Shown: piece by piece, positions 55,482-64,000 of the stretch | Numbering within the stretch: the first letter of the stretch is position 1 | How the letters are laid out: every line of letters starts with the position of its first letter | DNA from: Agrocybe praecox | Lineage: Eukaryota > Basidiomycota > Agaricomycetes > Agaricales > Agrocybaceae | Direction of reading: 5' to 3' | DNA: 64,000 bases | Assembly (NCBI GenBank): GCA_964017145.1 | Contig: OZ024851.1 | Location: forward strand, 372,001-436,000 | The notes under the pieces: generated by a model | Seen by the model: only the letters and a program-made list of their open reading frames with translations | Databases searched by the model: none | Told to the model about the DNA's origin: nothing | Translations under genes and position numbers: made by a program

Positions 55482-55986
55482 ATTACAGTTCTTTTGTTCC
55501 CATTTCCTTCTTTTTCCCCATTGCCGACCCGTGCTGCATATTACAGATTTCTTTTTTTTTGCCTTCTTTGCCTCCCTTCTCATTGTCTCGAGAGTTGCTC
55601 AGGCTCGATTCCCCTTCATGATGACTGATTGATGTATTGTTTCGTCCAATTCACTTTCGATAAGTAAGTACTGTTTCCTTTTAATTGCCCCGTCTTTTCT
55701 AAATTCTTTTTGTTTCTTCGTCGTTTGATTCTTGCGTGCATACGTATAGATAAACCGATAATATATAAATTACATACCCCGTGTGCCTTCTTATTCGTCT
55801 TTCTTTGCTTCCATATCTGCCTCTCTCGCTGTCTCTCATGCCTCTGTATCCGAATGTCGTATTTAATGACGAATTTAATGACGGCCCCTTTTTCTCTCTT
55901 CGATCAGACTGATCGTAATTGTCAGAATGTCAGCCAATTTGCTTTGTTTCTACCCGCCGACTATCATCAACTTGTACCTGCATATA
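55482..55986. other. Intergenic, CT-rich
   Basis: Transcription terminator T-runs follow the tRNA (TTTTTTTT at 55552-55559). No gene is seen. Confidence 0.45.
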
Positions 55987-57138
55987 ATGGCGAACTCAAT
56001 TCGCTCTGAAAAATCCGCCAGTAATTGGATAAATGCTGAACTCGTCGCGTACAACATCGCCATTACGCCAACATCGCCCGCTGCTTTCTTTCAGTCTGAT
56101 GCAGAGCCATCGCTCGGCCACTTTGATCCTGTCATCCTAACCTCAACTGAGCCGACTGCCAACCCGAACCTCTCACCGACAGCTTCACGCTATTTGAGAT
56201 CCCTCGCCCTCGCTATAACTGAAAACACAGAAAATTACATCGACAACCTTGCCGATGCCACTCTGAAACTCCTGGATTTTGAAGAAATTGCAGATTTGGT
56301 CCCCCACCCCCACGTACCCCTCATCATATGCAGCGAGAAACGACATGCCGACCCAGATATCTCCGCTTTACATCATACGAGCAAGATACTGTTTATCGCC
56401 GTGGAGGATAAGAGATTGCCGCCCCCCGAGAACCATGCTGAGGCCAAGCTTGTGGCAGAAGCGATTGCAGCCTTTCAACTCAACAACAAGAATCGCAAAG
56501 CGAACGGCCAAGAATTCCTGGATGCCGAATTCCTGGATGCCATGACCATTCCTGGCATCACTATGGCGGGCACCATCCCGACGTTCTAACTAGTCCCAGT
56601 TACCAGGCAATTGAGTGAGGCCGTCAAGACCGCTCAGTATCCTCCTGCAACAACTTTGGTCATGAAGTGTGATACTGTTTTGGAGAATCAAACGGTCCCC
56701 AGCGATGGAATGTGGGACCCGGAATTTCGCCAGCTTGGTCTTAAACGCTTCCTCGCGTTCAAAAGTCTAGCAAGACGCATGGTCTATTTCCTCTTTCCCC
56801 TCTATGACACGACGAAGACCGATAATGGATCGTCTTTTTTTGGGCCCCTGATGAATATCTATTTTATTCAGCATACCATAGCATTACACCTACCCCACCC
56901 ACCAGCACTTCCTGGTCTACAGGTGCTCGTATCGATTTATCGTATTTTCCCTTGCATGTTTTTGTGTCTTAATTCACGCCCTGAGCGTACAACGTTTTCG
57001 AGTAGAAAAGGCAGTAAGTTGTACAGATTCAGCGCCTTTGATAATATAGTACAGTCGAACATTTGCCAACGAGCTACCAAAGACGGTCGAGGCGGGCAAA
57101 CCAACTTTGGTCCCCATGATACCGCGAATTTCACATGA
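55987..57138 (+). pseudogene. PD-(D/E)XK-nuclease-like protein of an Agaricomycete family, broken by one stop codon
   Basis: A frame from ATG 55987 (MANSIRSEKSASNWINAEL) runs to TAA at 56587-56589 and continues in the same frame to 57138. The first part has the core IICSEKRHADPDI ... KILFIAVEDKRLPPPENHAE and then AEAIAAFQLNN and IPGITMAGTIPTF. In the family as I know it, the text continues F-Y-x-I/V-P-V-T; here the expected Tyr codon is TAA, followed by LVPVTRQLSEAVKTAQYPP, so a single TAY to TAA change explains the break. Asp followed by Glu/Val-x-Asp/Glu-Lys is the PD-(D/E)XK nuclease layout (inference). The part after about 56830 looks noncoding. An N-terminal extension from 55927 is unlikely. 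Confidence 0.5.
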
Positions 57139-57144
57139 GCACGT

Positions 57145-60100
57145 TTAGAAGAGCTGCAAAAGATGATATGTTGTGGTCAGTACGGAGGTCGACGCTGCAC
57201 GATATAGAGAAAGAAAAAAGAGTGCCGCTCGTCGAAGGCAGAAACAGAAACAAAAAACAAAAACAAAAAAAAGGAGGAAAGGAAGGGAAAAGTTGGAACT
57301 CTCTTCGTCTGCGTCGCTGATACGGCTGCACGAGAACCACTGGTGGGTCAAAGAGAAAGAGAAATAAAACAAAATGCCACGCGAACGAAACCCCAGAATC
57401 TCACCAAAATCCAAAATATGTAATAAGTAAGAGCGGAAAGAAACTCACATCATTAATACTATCTTTCCCACCTGGACCCTCTCTAACCCTCCTCGTGGGC
57501 TTGAACTGTGGTTGTTCTTCATCGCCTTCACCCCAGAAGTTGGACAGAGATGAGTGTCCGCCGGGGGCGTCACGTACGCGGCTGTTGGTCAAAATAAAGA
57601 AGGAAAGAACAAGAATAAAGGTCATTAGTAAGGGATATTTTATTGTAGAAGAGTCGAAAGATGACGAAAATATAAGGATGAAATAGGAAAGATAATGGGG
57701 GAGAAGGAAAGAGGAGACGGAGGTGGGAAGAAAGAAAATGAGAAGATAAAGATATTGTTACTTCTAGGATAAGTAAACCCGTCGCCGGCTCAAAGAGGAA
57801 GAGGAAGGAAAAGGAAGAAAAAACCGAAGAAAGACAAACAAGCCTAACCATCAAGTCTGAAGCCTGAGACCTAAACGGCAGCGTAAACCTCGGCTAAATG
57901 ACGCCCACTAGTCAATCCACTAGTTGGGCCCGAGTCAACCAGCCTCTAGCTCGGAGGGCATATAAACTCCAAAAATGAGCCAACCAATATAACACCCAGC
58001 ACTCAACGCCCAACCAGGCTTCTACAGCCCAGAGCCCACTTCCCCGATCGGACCAACATAACCAACAGCTCCCAAGTTCAATCACTATCCCGAAAAAACG
58101 TAATGTTCAACAGAACACCCTCAAAAAGCTGCTGAAGACGACGAATCCAGCGCACAACGTCCAAACAGCCGCTCTCGGAGTGTGAAGTACAACACTGGGC
58201 CATAGAAGCCTGGCAGCCTAATCCAACAAACTGTCCAACTTTCAAAATCATGCACCTGAAGGCACATAGCCCAGAGATTATATCATGAACACGCACACAG
58301 ACACACGTCGTCTTCTGGTCATAATATCCGGACCCACTAGTCGCGTTGGAGCCATGCCCTAGCATAAGGGATATGCACCAGAGCGGGTGAGGCAGACGAG
58401 GAATGAGAGGGGGCAGAAAAGATGAAGAGAAAGAGAGACATAAAATAGTGGAATTGACGGGAAAAGAAGAGAGAGAGAGCACAAGAGAACAGGAAGAAAG
58501 AGAGAAAATGACGAGGGAAATTTTTGATAACAAAGAAGCACACGTTGATACGTGGTAAAAAATAAAAAATAAAAAATAAAAAAGTACACTTGAAAAAGAT
58601 GCACGAAAGGAAGGAAGGAATAAAAAGAGAAGAAAGAAAGAAAACATACCGTGTTGGCTTGAAGCCATCAGCAGCAGCGCCTGTAACATCTTCATCTTTT
58701 TTCTCTTGTACAGGTGCCCTCTGTGTCCTCGCAACACCAAACTCTCCTTCTTCCTCCCTCTCCTTCCTCTCCTGCTCTTCCCTCTCCCTCTCCCTCCTCT
58801 TCTCCACCCGTCTCAGCCTCTCGGCCTCCTCCTCATCCTCATCGCTCTTGACTGCACTCCACACGCCCTTGAATATGTCCGTCTGTTTTCCGCCAGGCGC
58901 CTCACGCACACGACGCGTAGGCTTAAACTCGTCAGTCGTCGAAGAAACCTCTGATTCGCGGTTCTTGTCCTTTCCTTGGTGTTGTCGTGAATGTAATTGT
59001 CCTTGATTCGATGCTTCTTCTTCAGCGGCCTCAGCGGCCTCTCTCTCCCTCCGACGCTGTGCGCGCTGCAGTCTCTCCGCTTCTTCGTTGTCCTCTGCAG
59101 CAGCGCTATTCCAAGACCCGCCAAAAATATCGGTCTGTTTGCCACCTGGCGCCTCGCGTACTCGACGCGTGGGCTTGAACGCGTCTATGGTCGAAGAACC
59201 TTTCGATTCGAGGTTCTTGTCCGTCCCGCAGAAGTTGCCCTGTGCTTGGGTATGCCCTTGACTCAAGACATCCTCTTCGGCCTTGGCTTCTGCCTGTTCG
59301 CGCTCCCTTCGTCGTTGAATACGCTGCTGGCGCTCGGCTTCGTCATCGTCGTCCCCTGCGCTGGTCCAGGCTCCGCCGAATATATCGGTTTGTTTGCCGC
59401 CTGGGGCTTCGCGCACGCGACGGGTGGGCTTGAAGTCATCGGTGATGGAAGAGGTGGATCGGGTTGCAGGGTGGTTGGTGGTTGTCGTTGTAGGTATGGC
59501 TAAGAAAAAGATTAGTGTGGGGTAGAAGAATGATTAATGAGCAGAGAACGGATGGCGAACCTGGCTCGGAGACCTCGGTAGGACCAGAGGAAGACAAGGA
59601 GGGTCCAGAGAGTGTACCGAACTTGGCATATTCTAAATAAATAAGATAGAGAATAAAAGTCAGCATATGTCATCATGTGAGCGTGTAAATGGAAAACAAA
59701 AAGCGAGAGAAGAGTGTAATTGATGTATTTCAATCCTGGAAGACATTAAAAGCAATGTAAAATAGCAGGAACGGCAAAGAACATAAGGAAAAGCCAGCAA
59801 CCAAAAAATGATGAAAGATACACAGAACGAAAAAAAAAAAAAATACATGGCCAAGTCACCAAGGATAGATAATTTGGACGGTCGGAAATACGCGCTCCTG
59901 CCCAACCACAACTCACTCGTATCCAAGGCTTTACATTTTACATCACTCGAATGAACCAACCATCTAAGTGCTCGTTCGCGTGGTACGGTCAACGGTTTGA
60001 AACCCAGAACTCCTCTCAACACCAAAGGAGCTGATGTCTAGAGGGCCTAAGCTTTCCTGTCGTGCACCAATCCACCCGAGTCATAATTGAAGGTGCAGCG

Positions 60101-60688
60101 TCCGAGGTACAACGCGACACACCCATTATGTGTAACGTCGAACTTTGTGCCATCGCACCGCAGGCCTCCCCAGCTAACACACATGCATAAAAAGAGGAGC
60201 TAGGAAGAGGATTTTTTCGTGGAGAAGTGAGCCACAATTCCGTCGGCCGGAAGTAGCATCCAAATTCTAGCTCCTAGCAAATCTGAACCCCCCTAACTTC
60301 CATTGACCACCCACAATTTTCTCCTCGTAACAGCATGTATCGATATCCAACAAGCAAATAGAAGAGAACGAAGGAATATTGCAAGTACGAACAAAAGTTT
60401 ATTGTCCAAAAGGAATAAAAATGAGTACTTACCAGGTAGCTTGCTGATATTAGATGAGTTGACATCGACAGTAACTCCAACATACCTAACAACAGATCGA
60501 AGCAATTTAGTAACACGGAAGAGACATAAACACAAAACGCACTTCAAGAACTCTATCAACGACTTTTTTGTAAACACGATACTCGTCTTCTCCCAGTCCA
60601 TAAGCCCAATAGCGTAAGCCCAATCGCGTTCCTTGGACATGTCGGGGGCTTGCGATGCGGGTAAGGGTGTGAATCTGTACACAGACAT
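57145..60688 (-). CDS. PGG-repeat protein (FKPTRRVREAPGGK repeats) with two very long introns
   Basis: Six exons: 60688-60543, 60485-60433, 59632-59561, 59499-58650, 57581-57449 and 57153-57145, about 420 residues in one frame. The N-terminus carries a short unique domain (KERDWAYAIGLMDWEK, LIEFLKYVGVTVDVN). Then come five copies of FKPTRRVREAPGGK-type boxes, the first three followed by QTDIF and a Trp, separated by highly charged Glu/Arg coiled-coil-like linkers (AERLRRVEKRREREREEQE). The last boxes read RVRDAPGGHSSLSNFWG and FKPTRRVREGPGGKDSIND, joined to LF and stop. Repeated PGG-x-S-x-LF boxes recall SPIRAL1 and HN1/Jupiter microtubule proteins, which is suggestive only. The introns at 59633-60432 (800 bp), 57582-58649 (1,068 bp) and 57154-57448 (295 bp) are far longer than the others in this window. 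The last tiny exon is the least certain part. Confidence 0.7.
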
Positions 60689-60898
60689 AAATCGTAAGTG
60701 AAAGTATCATTTGATAGAAAGATATCCTGGACGAACGTGGATGTCATGATGTATGTTGATATTTCAGATGAATGAATGGATGTGGTTGAAAGCAACGGAC
60801 CTCGCGTCGCGTTCAGCGTGACGTGATTGCGCACTAACTAGGAACATTATTCTCACGATCCCAAATGATGACGAAAAGTTGGCGTAATGTACAAACTA
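60689..60898. other. Upstream region of the PGG-repeat gene
   Basis: No gene is seen. Confidence 0.4.
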
Positions 60899-61145
60899 CT
60901 TATCATCAAAGGATCATGCAACGTCGAAACTCTCATTTATGACAGCAGAAGCCCAGGAAAGCAACAGTACCGTAAGATGGGAAGCTTGGAAGTCCTATCA
61001 TAACACTTTCTATATCATCACTTGAACAGAAGACCGTGCCGTCATTAGGGAAACAAGGAATCGCCGTCTCGCCGCCTGGCTGGCTGTCTGTCGACAAATT
61101 CATCCTGCGGCATCGCACCACTTGAAATGAGCTGCATGTATATGG
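60899..61145 (+). pseudogene. Fragment of an F-box paralogue
   Basis: IKGSCNVETLIYDSRSPGKQ here matches IKGSCNIETLIYAGEVNTYE of the F-box protein at 50855-52156. After a gap, VDKFILRHRTT and NELHVYGYR match VNFILSHRATLQELHMVSC. The fragment corresponds to about residues 250-330, has several stops and shifts, and lacks both ends. Confidence 0.6.
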
Positions 61146-61423
61146 TTACCGTGTAGCGCCCGTGCTTTCCAAGTAAAGGTACAAAATATTTTCCATTCCG
61201 CTGTGCAAGATATTATACACAGCTCCCGTAAGTGTCACTCTGCCTCAAGATGAAGTCGACCGACGAAGAAGCAGCAATATGTAGTGGACACTCCTATCTT
61301 TGAATAATGATAGTTCATTTATACAGGCAAACTGGAAGTTCGCCCACGTGACACGAGCGCGTAACTTCGCTTGGTACGGATATTTATAGATTGATGACGT
61401 ATGCTATATATTAACGCCAAAGT
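61146..61423. other. Intergenic, no gene seen
   Basis: Short stretch between the F-box relic and the inverted-repeat element. Confidence 0.35.
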
Positions 61424-62349
61424 ACTAGTATTTTAGACCTGTAACAGTTCTGTCTATGAGGTTTGCGGAGCAAACTGTCGATAGACAGACCTGACGATCT
61501 GGGTTTAAATCCCGTTGCAGAGCGGATGAGGTCCCGTGGCATCACGTGTAGCGAGCCCACCCTAAACACATTAGAAAACATTTGTAATGAAATTGTAATG
61601 GTTGATCAACGTACAATCGCGTGTCGCGTCTTTTAATGAACTCGCATATCAGGTCAAGTCCTACCTTCTTCGCATCCCAATGGATAATCAACTGCAAAAT
61701 CTGGAACCCAAAGATGCAGATCCACTGATATCAAGGCCTGAATTCTCACCGACATCTGCCGAGCATTATCTGAAGAGTCTCGAGTCTCGACGGAAACCAG
61801 GTCACGGAATCTATCATTAGAGGAATTGCTCATGCAATTCGTACGTTGAGTGACGCAGATGTCATTTATTTTGCATTACTAGTCATAGATCCTTCACGCC
61901 TTCCACCCGAGGTTTTTTTCTTTGGAGCTGGATTTGGTTCAACAGTGTTGTTTTTCGGTGGCTCTAGCTAGAATAGCCGCAGATAAAATTGGGACCTGTT
62001 TCGAACGTGTCCCAGACGATGGAATATTATAATTTTCATCACAAAAATCATGCCATGTTGCATCCTGTCCATGACAATTTTCTTGAGACATGGGGAGCCG
62101 AGCTGCAGTGTCAGGAAAAAAGATAATTCGTTCTGGTGGCCAAGCGGCGGTCTCGAAATTCATGTTATATTTTCATTACAAAAGTTTTCTAATGTGTTTA
62201 GGGTGGGCTCGCTACACGTGATGCCACGGGACCTCATCCGCTCCGTACGGTTATTTTCTTACCAGATCGTCCGGTCTGTCTATCGACAGTTTGCAACACC
62301 GGCTCACCGGGCCTCTGTCATGGACAGAACGGTCACCGGTCTACTAGTA
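61424..62349. mobile_element. Inverted-repeat element with conserved 160-bp arms
   Basis: Arms 61424-61595 and about 62168-62349 are reverse complements with high identity in the block GAGCGGATGAGGTCCCGTGG, CATCACGTGTAGCGAGCCCA and CCCTAAACACATTAGAAAAC. TACTAGTA palindromes sit at both outer ends. The left arm carries GATCTGGGTTTAAATCCCGT, a tRNA T-arm-like or B-box-like stretch that is altered in the right arm. The centre (about 570 bp) has only a 72-codon frame. It could be a TIR element or two SINE-like copies in opposite orientation. Confidence 0.5.
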
Positions 62350-62526
62350 TTTGTGGTACAAATGATAATTAAAAAGTTGTGTATCATGTAAAAAGATTTT
62401 ATTCGACTCAGCTTCTCTATCAGGAGCATCAGCGACATTTGGGGAAAGATAGGTCTTTTCGCAATGATTTAGTATGCCAATAGTCAACTCACTACCCCCC
62501 TAGTGATTCCTACTATTGAACCTTGA
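62350..62526. other. 3' flank of the HET-domain gene
   Basis: No feature beyond the downstream flank. Confidence 0.35.
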
Positions 62527-64000
62527 TTAAACCATAGTCACGACTGTCTGTGATACATTGTCCAGCCAAACCGGATAATGGGTCAAATGAATCCTTGCCA
62601 CTCTTCTGAACAGGCCTCCCACTTTCATCGCCAATAAGCCGAGCATAAAGCCTGGCTGGGGCTGATCACCCCATTTCCTCCCAGCGCGAAGAGCGATGAC
62701 ATAGAAATCCATATCCCTATCCTGTTCCGTTCCTTCCTTGCTGTCAAAATGAACGCGACATGTGCTGTTGGCATCCCCATCACCGAGGCAGCTCCCACTC
62801 GGAGCAAGCCACCCTCCGCCAATAGTAGTTTCTTCAAACGCGCGTTTCGTAACAGTGGGCTTCTCCTCGATAAACCGACAATTTCTCCCATCGTTCATTA
62901 AAGAGTGCATCTTGACCTTCAGTGTGAGAGTCGCTTCTTTGATCTCACCAAGAGGGTGAATATGGCTTTTAGGAATGACGACGCAGCTCACGACTGACGC
63001 TTCGTACTCCGTAGAGGGCATTTCAAGCATATGAGGCCTGTGCATCAACACCCCTTCATCTGCGTCGATTGATGTCCACGACCATGTAGGTGCGCGATAT
63101 TCCCTTGGACGCTCGCCCAGCCCCATAGCAGATTCCCACAAGAGTCCATCCAGGAGTTCACTCCTCCATAAACCGGCAAGATACTCGTCTTTGGTGATAG
63201 ACTGATAAACTTCGGCAATGCTTGCGAATGCTACAAGCTTGTCGCCCGGCCAGGTAATTTTGCAAGAGCTGTATCCTCTAATAAGCCCGTCCCAGATATC
63301 ATGCATGGAATCATCGTCTCTAGTGAGCTTGCCCTTTTTCTGATCGGAGAACAACGCAGTGTCCGGGAGTTGCAGAGGTGGGCCACCTTCCCCACCTTCC
63401 TCCGGCCGGGTAATGTCTTGCATGTATCCTCGACAGGCATACATAACTCTGGGAGGCTGCAGCACGATTCTACGCGGGGAAAGAATAGTCTCTTGGAAAC
63501 ACCAAGCTCGACCATTGAGGGGGTCATATGTAGAGACTGTTTGATACCTGACTGAACGGCGGCGCCCTGGACGTTGGATGTAATATCTGAGCTTCATGGT
63601 TCCGATCTGTCCATCCGCACAGTGGAAGGGAAGTTCTGGATGTTCTCCTTCGTCCGGAAGGAAGCCATGATCAGCTCGGAATGATGATAAGATGGATAAT
63701 GTAACGTAGGAGTCTTGGTAAATGTGCCCCATGTCTGCGAGCTCACGTAGCTTGTCTTCGTCCGAATCCTGTATGATGCAAAATGCGTCTACCCAGAGCC
63801 AACGAAGACCAAGTTTATGGGTTGCAACGACTGCATCGGCGATAGTTTGTGGGAGTTCTTTGGGCAAGCCCTCGTGGATGTACTTTCGTAAATTGGATTT
63901 GGTCGTTTTCTGCTTTTGGTCACCTCCCCAGACGTAGCTCAGCGTTACGTATTGGCCTTTCAATTTTCGGTGTGTTTCAAAAATTCGCGGCGAGTCAGGT
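62527..64000 (-). CDS. HET-domain protein (heterokaryon incompatibility), 5' end beyond the window
   Basis: The minus-strand frame is open from the right edge to TGA/TAA at 62527-62529, giving at least 490 residues without an intron. The HET domain is clear: GQYVTLSYVWGG, then LPQTIADAVVATHKLGLRWL, VDAFCIIQDSDEDKLRELA, DMGHIYQDSYVTLSILSSF, and later PLNGRAWCFQETILSPRRIV. The last part has the common HET-protein block APTWSWTSIDADEG and a beta-rich C-terminus. HET domains execute cell death on contact with genetically different hyphae and are often coupled to NLR-type receptors. No break is seen. The start codon is outside the window; residues PDSPRIFETHRKLK at the edge are still in frame, so the ATG at 63963 is probably not the start. 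Confidence 0.88.
   Translation of the reverse strand, partial: PDSPRIFETHRKLKGQYVTLSYVWGGDQKQKTTKSNLRKYIHEGLPKELPQTIADAVVATHKLGLRWLWVDAFCIIQDSDEDKLRELADMGHIYQDSYVTLSILSSFRADHGFLPDEGEHPELPFHCADGQIGTMKLRYYIQRPGRRRSVRYQTVSTYDPLNGRAWCFQETILSPRRIVLQPPRVMYACRGYMQDITRPEEGGEGGPPLQLPDTALFSDQKKGKLTRDDDSMHDIWDGLIRGYSSCKITWPGDKLVAFASIAEVYQSITKDEYLAGLWRSELLDGLLWESAMGLGERPREYRAPTWSWTSIDADEGVLMHRPHMLEMPSTEYEASVVSCVVIPKSHIHPLGEIKEATLTLKVKMHSLMNDGRNCRFIEEKPTVTKRAFEETTIGGGWLAPSGSCLGDGDANSTCRVHFDSKEGTEQDRDMDFYVIALRAGRKWGDQPQPGFMLGLLAMKVGGLFRRVARIHLTHYPVWLDNVSQTVVTMV

Noticed and set aside
57145..57854. Minus-strand hydrophobic ORFs (LLFFVFVFCFCF, LFLFEPATGLL)
   Set aside because: They are translations of purine-rich intron sequence of the PGG-repeat gene; composition alone gives the hydrophobic look.
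61440..61540. A second tRNA gene at the GGGTTTAAATCCCG stretch
   Set aside because: There is a T-arm-like hairpin but no acceptor stem, anticodon arm or convincing A box at the right distance.

Overview
The window looks like nuclear DNA of a basidiomycete fungus, probably an Agaricomycete mushroom. The genes are cut by many short introns (about 50-70 bp, GTRNGT...YAG). The families are typical of that group: an expanded NACHT-WD40 (STAND/NLR) gene, a HET-domain gene, F-box proteins, FunK1-type kinase remnants, multi-pass membrane proteins of basidiomycete-expanded families, GRGGxGN-repeat (DUF3602) protein and S/T-rich secreted proteins. There is one 200-N scaffold gap. No CRISPR, operon or bacterial signal is visible. 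All products are inferred from reading the sequence; no database search was possible.

Layout. 1-28 kb is a patchwork of local segmental duplications: a broken Ser/Pro-rich gene with tandemly duplicated 3' exons (1-2.5 kb); two paralogous minus-strand membrane-protein-like genes (4.2-5.3 and 18.4-19.5 kb); three copies of their upstream region (5.6, 19.8 and 21.9 kb); and an S/T-rich secreted-protein gene, intact at 26.4-27.5 kb and wrecked at 20.3-21.9 kb. The wrecked copy has its 3' half inverted. Inserted in this patchwork are a well-formed DUF3602 gene (8.0-9.0 kb), a DUF6533-like remnant (10 kb), a large NACHT-WD40 gene with two visible lesions (10.5-15.3 kb) and a seven-helix-type gene (22.5-23.8 kb).

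28-48 kb is gene-poor and repeat-rich. It holds a CACTA-like foldback element with a 3-bp target duplication (29.4-30.4 kb), a second GCGC-rich inverted-repeat element (37.7-38.5 kb), a dispersed SINE-like repeat (four copies), two FunK1 kinase fragments, a leucine-rich split ORF pair, a second membrane-protein gene (35.1-36.4 kb), a Cys-rich GPI-type secreted protein with a decayed tandem paralogue (40.9 and 42.8 kb), and the assembly gap.

48-64 kb is richer in conserved genes: a nucleotidyltransferase-like protein, an intact F-box protein (with a decayed fragment at 60.9 kb), ATG18 in eight exons, an intron-bearing tRNA-Leu(UAA), a PD-(D/E)XK-like ORF broken by one stop codon, a PGG-repeat protein with two exceptionally long introns, another inverted-repeat element, and a HET-domain gene running off the right edge.

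Functional themes are non-self recognition (NACHT-WD40 and HET), cell surface and secretion (S/T-rich protein, Cys-rich GPI protein, membrane proteins), ubiquitin-adaptor type proteins (F-box) and autophagy (ATG18). The density of decayed genes and repeats suggests a fast-evolving accessory region next to a more conserved block at the right.
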